From the NCBI GenBank assembly GCA_028708195.1, contig JAQVZK010000134.1:1-6546 (forward strand): DNA of 6,546 nt, read 5' to 3'. Below, one piece after another: positions 1 through 6,546 of this stretch. The stretch comes from Desulfovibrio sp. GTDB taxonomy: Bacteria; Desulfobacterota; Desulfovibrionia; Desulfovibrionales; Desulfovibrionaceae. Made by a program: the position numbers and the translations under genes. The notes beneath the pieces are model-generated. The model searched no databases. It had not been told where the DNA came from and worked only from the letters and a program-made list of their open reading frames with translations. Positions within the stretch are counted from its first letter, which is position 1. Each line of letters opens with the position of its first letter.

Positions 1-1126
<1,126 letters not shown>

Positions 1127-1153
1127 ATTTTAACCCGGTAAAATGCTCTGTAA

Positions 1154-2095
1154 TCACTCAGAAATTTGCACTCGCTCGCCCAAAATGTCCAGAGCAGTCT
1201 TTTGCAGCCTGCCCATGAGGGCTTTATCAAGGCTCACATCACCCATAGGCATCTCTCGGGCAAGAAAGTGGTACTTCTGGGTGCCCAGCCGGTGGTAGGC
1301 CAGCATTTCATATTTGACATGCGTATAGGGCTTGATGCATTCGGCTATGGCCGCTATGGCCTCCTCGTTGTCGTTGAATCCGGGAACGACAGGAGTACGG
1401 GCCAGTATGGGCAGACCAGGAAATTCCTCTGCCAGAATGCGAAAGTTCTCAACTATACGCGCATTGGGCAACCCTGTATGCGCCTTATGCACCGCACTGT
1501 CCATATGTTTGATGTCGTAGAGCACATGGTTCAGATGAGGGGCGGCTTCACGCACGGTTTCGGCGGGCACCATGCCGCAGGTTTCAACGGCGGTTTTGAT
1601 GCGCCGCACACGGGCTTCACGCAGAAGGGCCAGGGCAAATGTCCCCTGCAACAGGGGCTCGCCGCCTGAAAGGGTCAGGCCACCGCCGGAGCGCGCGTAA
1701 AAGGCCATGTCCTGCTCCACAACGCGCAGTACGTCGTCCACAGTGCGGTTCTTGCCGTACACCAGCAAACCCTGAGCAGGACAAACCGCCGCACAGGGCA
1801 TGTCACAGCCAGCGCAGTGGCTACGGTCTATATAAGGCTTGTCGTCAGATCCGCAAGTGATGGAACCGTGCGGACAGGCAGGGATACAGTGCCCACACTT
1901 GGAAATATCAATACAACGGCCATGATTGCAGGCAAGCTCCGGGTAGGACTTTTGCGATTCAGGGTTGCTGCACCACTGGCACGAAAGGGAACAGCCCTTC
2001 AAGAAAACAATGGTCCGTATGCCCGGCCCATCGTGTACGGAATACTTTTGAATATTAAACACCATGCCTTGCTGCTGGCTGTCATCCAGGCACAT
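1154..2095 (-). CDS. islB: glycyl radical enzyme activating protein, isethionate sulfite-lyase activase (radical SAM)
   Basis: This 313-residue radical-SAM protein belongs to the pyruvate formate-lyase activase family. By family knowledge it reductively cleaves S-adenosylmethionine and abstracts a hydrogen from the conserved glycine of its partner lyase. The signature HDGPGIRT (21-28) precedes the SAM-cluster cysteines CX3CX2C (C35, C39, C42). A ferredoxin-like insert at about 56-105 carries two cysteine sets (C61, C67, C70, C74 and C94, C97, C101, C105), typical of activases with two extra [4Fe-4S] clusters. SAM-binding GGEP is at 144-147, followed by ETCG (171-174) and YDIK (193-196). The start at 2095 is supported by an AAGGAAGGG Shine-Dalgarno; the next Met (residue 11) lacks one. 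It lies downstream of islA on the same strand, so IslA is the obvious substrate. The symbol rests on that pairing, since activases alone are hard to assign. Confidence 0.9.
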   Translation of the reverse strand: MCLDDSQQQGMVFNIQKYSVHDGPGIRTIVFLKGCSLSCQWCSNPESQKSYPELACNHGRCIDISKCGHCIPACPHGSITCGSDDKPYIDRSHCAGCDMPCAAVCPAQGLLVYGKNRTVDDVLRVVEQDMAFYARSGGGLTLSGGEPLLQGTFALALLREARVRRIKTAVETCGMVPAETVREAAPHLNHVLYDIKHMDSAVHKAHTGLPNARIVENFRILAEEFPGLPILARTPVVPGFNDNEEAIAAIAECIKPYTHVKYEMLAYHRLGTQKYHFLAREMPMGDVSLDKALMGRLQKTALDILGERVQISE

Positions 2096-2455
2096 ATTCC
2101 CTTCCTTTGCGAAGTCTTCTAGAGCAGATTACCTTTGCGAACATGCATCCTAAAAGCAAAAATACTCTAACAGTAGCGGTTTACAGTCTGCCTGAGCAAA
2201 AAGAGGCACTCTTTTTGGCAAGACGATTTCCATGTAATACATTGCGTTACGGGCAATTAAAACCAGCTTGATGTATTCGCCAGCAGCTTCAGCCAACAAA
2301 TAATCATGGCATGAACATGAATATGGGCATTGCGGCCATGCCAACGCCTGAAACAGCATTTTCTGAGCCTGAAGCGTAAAAAACCTCACGCACCGCCTCA
2401 ATGCAGCAATGCGGGGAAGGGCCGTGGCCCTCCCCCGCTGTGAGCGGTATGTACC
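2096..2455 (-). other. 360-bp non-coding gap between islA and islB
   Basis: No convincing gene is seen in this stretch; it is more AT-rich than the flanking genes. It contains the strong stem-loop at 2411-2438. It also has a weaker AT-rich stem, AAAAAGAG pairing with CTCTTTTT across a 3-nt loop (2198-2216), with an outer TGCC/GGCA pair at 2189-2192 and 2217-2220. An 83-codon minus-strand frame (2150-2401) has no recognisable motif. I found no properly spaced sigma-54 promoter for islB here, so islB may rely on read-through from islA or on a promoter I cannot recognise. Confidence 0.5.
2411..2438 (-). terminator. GC-rich stem-loop 17 bp after islA stop (partial terminator or mRNA stabiliser)
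   Basis: GCGGGGAAGGGC (2411-2422) pairs with GCCCTCCCCCGC (2427-2438) around a 4-nt loop: a 12-bp stem with a single G-U pair. On the minus-strand transcript it begins 17 nt past the islA stop codon. No U-run follows directly (the next bases are ATTGCTGC; a T6 run lies about 30 nt on), so it is not a textbook intrinsic terminator. It could attenuate or protect the 3' end so that the lyase is made in excess over the activase and regulator. Confidence 0.5.
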
Positions 2456-4951
2456 CTACATCACGTCGTGTTCGGTACGGGCGATGAGGTCGTTCTGCAG
2501 GTCGGGCGACAGGTCCACAAAGTAGGCGCTGTAGCCGGCGATACGCACGATAAGGTTGCGGTACTTCTGCGGATCTTTCTGGGCGGCCAGGAGGGTATCC
2601 TTGTTGACCACGTTGAACTGCACGTGCCAGAGCTTGAGGTCGCAGAAGGTGCGGATAAAGGACACGAGCTTCTCTGTGCCCTGCTCGCCTTCAACGCACT
2701 TGGGCGTGAACTTGATGTTCAGCATGCGGGCGGCGCGGTCGCGCATGCCCATATTCTTTGTGCTGCTGTTGGAGAGCAGAACCGCCGTGGGGCCGTTGAC
2801 GTCCGCACCGTGCGAAGCGGAGGAACCGTCGGACAGGGGGAAGCTGTCGGTACGGCCGTTGGGCGTGGCGGAGACAACCTTGCCGAAGGGCACGTGCGAG
2901 GTGAAGGGCACGTAACGCACGTCATTGTGGATGCCAAGGTCGTTCATGGAGTACTTGTTGCCGTATTCCACAGAAATCTTGTCGATTTCGCGGCCAATGG
3001 AGTCGGCGTATTCGTCATTGTTGCCGTAGCAGGGGGCCGAGCGCAGCAGGGCGCGCACATCGTCATAACCTTCAAAGTTGGCGTCAATGGCAGCAATGAG
3101 CTTGTCCATCGTCAGCTTCTTTTCTTCAAAGACCAGTTTTTTCACGGCTGCCAGGGAGTCCACCACGGTGCCGAGGCCCATATATTCAAAGTAGCCCAGG
3201 TTGATGCCTTCGGGGATCTGCTCCTGATGCAGGTCAATGCAGTGCTTCATGCACAGGTCGTGCATGGCCGAGCCCATCGGCTGGGCAAAGTGCTGCGCAC
3301 GCAGTTTGTTGATGATGTACTGCTGGGTGAAGGCGGTCTTGAGGAAGAGCATGTGCTGTTCCACATAGGCATTCCAGAATTCATCCCAGGTGTTGAAGCT
3401 CCGGGGGTCGCCCGTTTCAGCGCCCAGCTTCTGATCGCCGTATTTCTTCATGCGGCCATTGCGCAGTACCATTTCAACGGCTGCGGCAAAGTTGATATAC
3501 GCGCCGCCAGAGGTGTAGGTATCTCGGTTGGGCATGCGGGCTTCGGTGCAGCCAGAAACCGCGTAGTCCAGAGCTTCTTCAAAGGTCGCACCCTTGGAGA
3601 CATACAGGGGCACGATTTCTTCGTCGTTGATGAGCTTGGGGAAGCCGGAACCGAACTTGATGGTTTCAGCCACATCCCAAAGGTAACGCTCAGGCGCGCG
3701 GGAATGGATGCGGGCCGCAAGGTCGGGGTAGTGCAGCGGGAATTCGCGCTTGGACTTCAGGATCAGGTAGGTGAGGTCATTGCTGGCGTCACGGCCGTCT
3801 GTGGTCTGACCGCCAACGGTCACAGCTTCCCAGTGGGCATAGCCTTCGTTGAAAGCGCCGCCGGTGGGGGAGATGTACATGTCTATGAACTCGGCCATGC
3901 CGACCCACATGCATTCCAGCAGTTCCAGAGCCTGGGCTTCGGTGATCTTGCCTGCGGCGCGGTCCTGCTTGTAGTAGGGGTAGAAGTACTGGTCCATACG
4001 GCCGTTGGAGATGGTGGTGCCGGTCTTCTGCTCAATGCGCGAGAACATCTGGGTGAACCACTGGCTCTGGCAGGCTTCCCAGAAGTCGCGGGCGGGTTCG
4101 CCAGGCACGTGTTCGGCGTTTTCAGCCATGCGGATCAGTTCGGCCTTGCGCGTGGGGTTGGTTTCTTTTTCAGCCATTTCGCGGGCGAGCACGGCGTGAC
4201 GCTTGGCCCAAAGCACAATGGCCTCGCACACGATGACAACGGCTTCAAGGAAAGGACGCTTTTCGCGGTCGTCTTTGGCGCTCAGAGGATCAAGAGCAGC
4301 CAGCTTGTCTTCGGCTTCTTTCTTGATGCTGTTGAAGCCGCGCTTGAGGATCTTTTCAAAATCGTGCACCCACTGGATGGACGAACGGAACGAAGACGTT
4401 TCGTTGACGATGAAGCGCGAAATCAAGCCTTCGGGCTCCTCATAGGTAAGCTTGTGCACTTCGGCGGGCAGGGCCGCGTTCAGGGCTTCATGGTAGGTCT
4501 TGCCTTTCCAGTAAGGAGCGATTTCTTCCACCACTCGCTTGGCGTCTTCAGGGGTGATGGTGGCCGGGGACGTTTTGCGGGTGGGCAGGTCGCGCACGGC
4601 AATGTCAAGAAAGTCGCCGTCAAGCTCGGGATAAAGGATGCCGTAGCGGCCATCGCAACCGGCGCGGCCAAGCAGCAACTGGTCTTCCTGCACATAGACG
4701 GTCATGTTCTCGGCGATGTGCATGAGCGCCTTGGCCCAGCGCAGCTCAATAGGCTGCCCATCAGTCTTTTCCATTGACTGGGTGAAATACAGGGCACGCT
4801 CAATATCAATGCGGGGCTTCTGGCCCTCAAACCGCTCAAGCAGACTGAAAACGCGGGGATGGGTCTTGCGGAACTTGTCTTCCTTGCCTTCAATCTTGTC
4901 AAACAGACGCTGTTCCTGCGGGGACCGGCATTCGCAAGTGGTCATGCTCAT
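2456..4951 (-). CDS. islA: isethionate sulfite-lyase (glycyl radical enzyme)
   Basis: This 831-residue cytoplasmic glycyl radical enzyme is predicted to cleave the C-S bond of isethionate (2-hydroxyethanesulfonate) to acetaldehyde and sulfite; the Desulfovibrio vulgaris homologue is also called IseG. The catalytic loop is SGCTEA with thiyl Cys468 and Glu470. The C-terminal radical motif is RIAGY with Gly806. The active-site residues I recall for Bilophila wadsworthia IslA (R189, Q193, W374, C468, E470, R678, F682, G805; 830 aa) fall here at 189, 193, 374, 468, 470, 679, 683 and 806: identical up to 470, then shifted by one. This separates it from choline lyase (GCVE), glycerol/diol dehydratases and, less firmly, dihydroxypropanesulfonate lyase HpsG. 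The PFL-like barrel covers about residues 10-690 and the glycine-radical domain about 700-820. The ATG at 4951 follows AGGAG at 7 nt; the frame stays open to 5077, but that extension lacks a Shine-Dalgarno and crosses the 5' leader. There is no signal peptide and no frameshift. Its activase is downstream. Confidence 0.93.
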   Translation of the reverse strand: MSMTTCECRSPQEQRLFDKIEGKEDKFRKTHPRVFSLLERFEGQKPRIDIERALYFTQSMEKTDGQPIELRWAKALMHIAENMTVYVQEDQLLLGRAGCDGRYGILYPELDGDFLDIAVRDLPTRKTSPATITPEDAKRVVEEIAPYWKGKTYHEALNAALPAEVHKLTYEEPEGLISRFIVNETSSFRSSIQWVHDFEKILKRGFNSIKKEAEDKLAALDPLSAKDDREKRPFLEAVVIVCEAIVLWAKRHAVLAREMAEKETNPTRKAELIRMAENAEHVPGEPARDFWEACQSQWFTQMFSRIEQKTGTTISNGRMDQYFYPYYKQDRAAGKITEAQALELLECMWVGMAEFIDMYISPTGGAFNEGYAHWEAVTVGGQTTDGRDASNDLTYLILKSKREFPLHYPDLAARIHSRAPERYLWDVAETIKFGSGFPKLINDEEIVPLYVSKGATFEEALDYAVSGCTEARMPNRDTYTSGGAYINFAAAVEMVLRNGRMKKYGDQKLGAETGDPRSFNTWDEFWNAYVEQHMLFLKTAFTQQYIINKLRAQHFAQPMGSAMHDLCMKHCIDLHQEQIPEGINLGYFEYMGLGTVVDSLAAVKKLVFEEKKLTMDKLIAAIDANFEGYDDVRALLRSAPCYGNNDEYADSIGREIDKISVEYGNKYSMNDLGIHNDVRYVPFTSHVPFGKVVSATPNGRTDSFPLSDGSSASHGADVNGPTAVLLSNSSTKNMGMRDRAARMLNIKFTPKCVEGEQGTEKLVSFIRTFCDLKLWHVQFNVVNKDTLLAAQKDPQKYRNLIVRIAGYSAYFVDLSPDLQNDLIARTEHDVM

Positions 4952-4958
4952 CACGTTA

Positions 4959-4963
4959 CTCCT
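4959..4963 (-). promoter_or_regulatory. islA ribosome binding site
   Basis: AGGAG on the minus strand sits 7 nt before the ATG at 4951. It selects that start over the ATG two codons later (13-nt spacing) and over the 42-codon upstream extension beginning at 5077. Confidence 0.8.
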
Positions 4964-4984
4964 GAAATAATATGAATATAATGG

Positions 4985-5014
4985 CGCGCGGGAATGCGTG
5001 TATACTGCCGCGCG
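4985..5014 (-). other. possible stem-loop in islA 5' leader
   Basis: CGCGCGG (4985-4991) can pair with CCGCGCG (5008-5014) across a 16-nt loop that contains GTATAC. It falls inside the ~100-nt leader expected from the sigma-54 promoter and ends about 34 nt before the ATG. It could affect mRNA stability or translation; it matches no riboswitch I recognise. Confidence 0.35.
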
Positions 5015-5060
5015 GAGAACGCCTTGGTAAGGGGGCAATCCTCGTTGTTTGCCTCTTATC

Positions 5061-5076
5061 TGCATGGGCCATGCCA
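5061..5076 (-). promoter_or_regulatory. sigma-54 (-24/-12) promoter for islA
   Basis: On the minus strand TGGCATGGCCCATGCA matches the sigma-54 consensus TGGCAC-N5-TTGCA. The invariant GG (5075-5074) and GC (5063-5062) are separated by exactly 10 nt. The predicted transcript start is near 5050, giving a leader of about 100 nt before islA. The nearest palindrome (5164-5173) lies about 115-125 bp upstream of that start, a normal enhancer distance. Confidence 0.75.
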
Positions 5077-5163
5077 CAATTTTTAACAGACTTATATATT
5101 TAAACTTTTTAAAATAAATTCTTTTTTACCCCAAAAGCCTCTGCGCTGGTTTTCACAATAGAC

Positions 5164-5173
5164 GCAAATTTGC
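5164..5173. repeat. palindromic enhancer-like site 1 (GCAAATTTGC)
   Basis: This is a perfect 10-bp palindrome in the context GACGCAAATTTGCACC. With its left flank and following base it shares 15 of 16 positions with site 2. It is the copy closest to the islA promoter and is a likely dimer-binding site for a Fis-type HTH activator. Confidence 0.75.
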
Positions 5174-5217
5174 ACCACTTAGTAAGATTTTTTGATAAAA
5201 GCGTTCATTTATGCGAC

Positions 5218-5227
5218 GCAAATTTGC
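5218..5227. repeat. palindromic enhancer-like site 2 (GCAAATTTGC)
   Basis: This exact copy of the 10-bp palindrome sits in the context GACGCAAATTTGCATC, centred 54 bp (about five helical turns) from site 1. A degenerate half-like copy, CGATTTTTGC followed by GTC, lies just to its right at 5236-5245 and may be an accessory contact. Confidence 0.75.
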
Positions 5228-5340
5228 ATCATGCACGATTTTTGCGTCTTGCCGTTTTGCCACAACCCGCTGCTCACACAGTATGATTCCCTTTTCACAA
5301 GCGGCATAACTGCCCCCACAAATAATCGTTACTGCTAGCT

Positions 5341-5350
5341 GCAAATTTGC
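5341..5350. repeat. palindromic enhancer-like site 3 (GCAAATTTGC)
   Basis: This is the third exact copy, in the context GCTGCAAATTTGCGAC, centred 123 bp from site 2. It is nearest to the plus-strand sigma-54 promoter, about 130-140 bp upstream of the predicted start near 5482, so it best fits control of the amidohydrolase arm. Confidence 0.7.
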
Positions 5351-5455
5351 GACACAGCCTCTTCACCCGCCTGAACGCCACTCAATTTAGCGACACAAAA
5401 TGCTGAATATACTTAATATTTATTAAAAAACTCTACGCAACCAGCCCTCAACCTC

Positions 5456-5471
5456 TGGCACGCATCATGCA
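5456..5471 (+). promoter_or_regulatory. sigma-54 (-24/-12) promoter for the amidohydrolase operon
   Basis: TGGCACGCATCATGCA has a perfect -24 block (TGGCAC) and an ATGCA -12 block. GG (5457-5458) and GC (5469-5470) are exactly 10 nt apart. The predicted start is near 5482, leaving about 70 nt to the candidate small ORF and about 200 nt to the amidohydrolase ATG. Confidence 0.78.
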
Positions 5472-5551
5472 ATGCACTAAAAATCACAAGGTGGGTCAGG
5501 TCCGTGCATACTGCCCAGCCTTTTCGTAACCGTTCAGGCAGAGAGGAGACG

Positions 5552-5680
5552 ATGAGAAAAACATCACATTCCACACCGTTGACAGGTGCGTCCGGCATGC
5601 CCCACGCGCAGGCCGAATCACGTGGACGCTCGGGCCGGAAAGCACGCCCTTCAACATTTCAGACAGTCCAGGAGATCTGA
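5552..5680 (+). CDS. candidate 42-residue leader ORF, function unknown
   Basis: ATG at 5552 opens a 42-codon frame ending TGA at 5678-5680, only 2 nt before the next ATG. GAGAGGAG lies just upstream, though the AGGAG-ATG gap of 3 nt is tight. The product starts MRKTSHSTPL and is rich in Ser, Arg and Gly, with a basic middle (GRSGRKAR); no membrane segment or known domain is seen. Early codons (AGA, ACA, TCA) are unlike those of the neighbouring genes, which argues against a real protein. It could be a translated leader coupled to the downstream gene, or chance. Confidence 0.3.
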   Translation: MRKTSHSTPLTGASGMPHAQAESRGRSGRKARPSTFQTVQEI

Positions 5681-5682
5681 GC

Positions 5683-6516
5683 ATGAAGGTCATAGACTTT
5701 CGCTTCCGTCCTAACACACCGGAAATCATTAACGGCATCAAAAACAGCACCATGTTCAAGGCGGCTTGCAAGGCCATTGGCTTTGACAAGCGCAAGCCGC
5801 AACCACTGGAAGACATCGTAACCGACCTGGACCGTCTTGGCGTTGAGCTTGGCGTTATCACCGGACGCGACTGCGAAACGACCTACGGGTTCCCAGCCAA
5901 CAACCAGAGTGTTCTGGAATTTTGCCGGGCTTACCCCGACAGGTTCGTGGGCTTTTGGGGTATTGACCCGCACAAGCAGATGGCAGCACTGCGGGAGATC
6001 GAGCACGTCTCTTCTGCATACGGCATGAAGGGTATTGCCATTGACCCCTACCTCGCCCATATTCCCGCTTCTGAAGCCCGCTTTTACCCAATCTACGCCA
6101 AGTGCTGCGAACTGGGTTTACCGGTCTTCATCACTATGGCCCCGCCGCCGCAGGTGCCCGGAGCCATTCTTGAATACGCCGACCCCCGCGACGTGGACAA
6201 GGTAGCCCGTGACTTTCCCGAACTCACGCTTATTATGAGTCACGGCGGCTACCCCTTTGTGAACGAAGCTATTTACACCTGCTTGCGCAACGCTAATGTA
6301 TACATGGATATTTCTGAATATGAACGCGCCCCAATGGTGGACGTGTACATTCAGTCCATGAATGAGCTTATTACCGACAAGGTGCTTTTTGCCAGCGCCC
6401 ATCCCTTTGTGGAACTGGCCGACGCTCTGGAAGCATATGAAGCCTTTGAACTGACTGAAGAGGCCCGCCACAAGGTTATGTACGAAAACGCCCGCCGCGT
6501 GCTGGGCCTGGCTTAA
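5683..6516 (+). CDS. amidohydrolase_2-like (ACMSD-related TIM-barrel) protein lacking most metal ligands
   Basis: This 277-residue cytoplasmic protein has the layout of the amidohydrolase_2 / ACMSD-like family: an N-terminal IDFRFRP strand, DRFVGFWGIDP (86-96), MKGIAIDPY (115-123), PIYAKCCELGLPVFI (136-150), LTLIMSHGGYPF (181-192), and a C-terminal helix with ENARRVLGL. Family members usually bind a metal through an N-terminal HxH, a His after the PV(F/L)I strand, a His in the xxHxG strand and an Asp in GSDYPF. Here the matching positions are R7/R9, T151, H187 and A239 (FASAHPF), so only H187 remains. It may be metal-free, use other residues, or be non-catalytic. The ATG at 5683 has AGGAG 8 nt upstream. 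It stands behind the sigma-54 promoter diverging from islA, which suggests a role tied to sulfonate use. The substrate is unknown. Confidence 0.85.
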   Translation: MKVIDFRFRPNTPEIINGIKNSTMFKAACKAIGFDKRKPQPLEDIVTDLDRLGVELGVITGRDCETTYGFPANNQSVLEFCRAYPDRFVGFWGIDPHKQMAALREIEHVSSAYGMKGIAIDPYLAHIPASEARFYPIYAKCCELGLPVFITMAPPPQVPGAILEYADPRDVDKVARDFPELTLIMSHGGYPFVNEAIYTCLRNANVYMDISEYERAPMVDVYIQSMNELITDKVLFASAHPFVELADALEAYEAFELTEEARHKVMYENARRVLGLA

Positions 6517-6526
6517 GGAGAATTAA

Positions 6527-6546
6527 ATGAGCACTACTGTTTCGGA
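6527..6546 (+). CDS. start of next gene in the operon (truncated by window)
   Basis: ATG at 6527 follows AAGGAG, which overlaps the amidohydrolase stop codon, at a 6-nt spacing. Only MSTTVS is readable. The 10-bp gap indicates co-transcription with the amidohydrolase. The product cannot be judged from six residues; a sulfonate transporter or an aldehyde-handling enzyme would fit the pathway, but that is a guess. Confidence 0.7.

Larger units (their letters stand above)
4952..5551. other. divergent intergenic regulatory region
   Basis: This ~600-bp stretch between islA and the plus-strand operon has no convincing gene. It holds two outward-facing sigma-54 promoters and three palindromic putative enhancer sites. 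AT-rich tracts lie between enhancers and promoters (about 5077-5130 and 5405-5432), which could favour the DNA bending that sigma-54 activation needs. I looked for an IHF consensus (WATCAAN4TTR) and found no good match. Confidence 0.75.

Noticed and set aside
1160..1170. GAAATTTGCAC resembling the enhancer palindrome
   Set aside because: It lies in the islB coding end (VQISE), is not a full palindrome and has no promoter at a sensible distance; probably chance.
2325..2344. TTGGCATGGCCGCAATGC on the minus strand as a sigma-54 promoter for islB
   Set aside because: The GG and GC elements are 12 nt apart instead of 10, which is not tolerated by sigma-54.
2150..2401. 83-codon minus-strand frame in the islA-islB gap
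   Set aside because: No recognisable motif or good ribosome site; the region is AT-rich and looks non-coding.
2468..4777. 769-codon open frame on the plus strand opposite islA
   Set aside because: It is an antisense shadow of a GC-biased gene: low-complexity Val/Gly/His-rich translation with no domain, while the opposite strand encodes a complete glycyl radical enzyme.
4952..5077. 42-residue N-terminal extension of islA to an ATG at 5077
   Set aside because: It has no Shine-Dalgarno, the added residues do not resemble the family, and the sigma-54 start near 5050 would lie inside it. The ATG at 4951 has AGGAG at 7 nt and gives the family length.
5579..5584. TTGACA as a sigma-70 -35 element
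   Set aside because: No TATAAT-like -10 follows at 16-18 bp; the area downstream is GC-rich.

Overview
The window carries an anaerobic sulfonate-degradation locus. It most likely comes from a Desulfovibrionaceae-type sulfate/sulfite reducer (Desulfovibrio or Bilophila relatives). That assignment rests on the near-exact residue numbering of the glycyl radical enzyme compared with Bilophila IslA, the O2-sensitive enzyme chemistry and the sigma-54 regulatory style; no rRNA or other taxonomic marker is present.

Layout. On the minus strand, reading right to left, are: islA, an isethionate sulfite-lyase (glycyl radical enzyme, 2456-4951); a 360-bp gap with a strong GC-rich stem-loop just after islA; islB, its radical-SAM activase (1154-2095); and, 27 bp further on, a PAS + AAA+ sigma-54 activator (1-1126) cut by the left window edge before its DNA-binding domain. 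On the plus strand, diverging from islA, are a candidate 42-codon leader ORF (5552-5680), an amidohydrolase_2-like protein (5683-6516) and the first codons of another gene (from 6527).

The ~600-bp divergent region is the most informative non-coding part. It holds two good sigma-54 (-24/-12) promoters pointing outward, one for islA (5061-5076, minus) and one for the amidohydrolase operon (5456-5471, plus). Between them lie three exact copies of the palindrome GCAAATTTGC (5164, 5218, 5341). These look like shared enhancer sites for an activator such as the one encoded at 1-1126.

How the parts work together (inference from families plus context): IslB uses SAM to install the glycyl radical on IslA. 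IslA splits isethionate into acetaldehyde and sulfite, and sulfite would feed dissimilatory sulfite reduction. The activator would turn on both arms through sigma-54. The amidohydrolase-like protein appears to be part of the same regulon, but it lacks most of the family's metal ligands, so its role is open.
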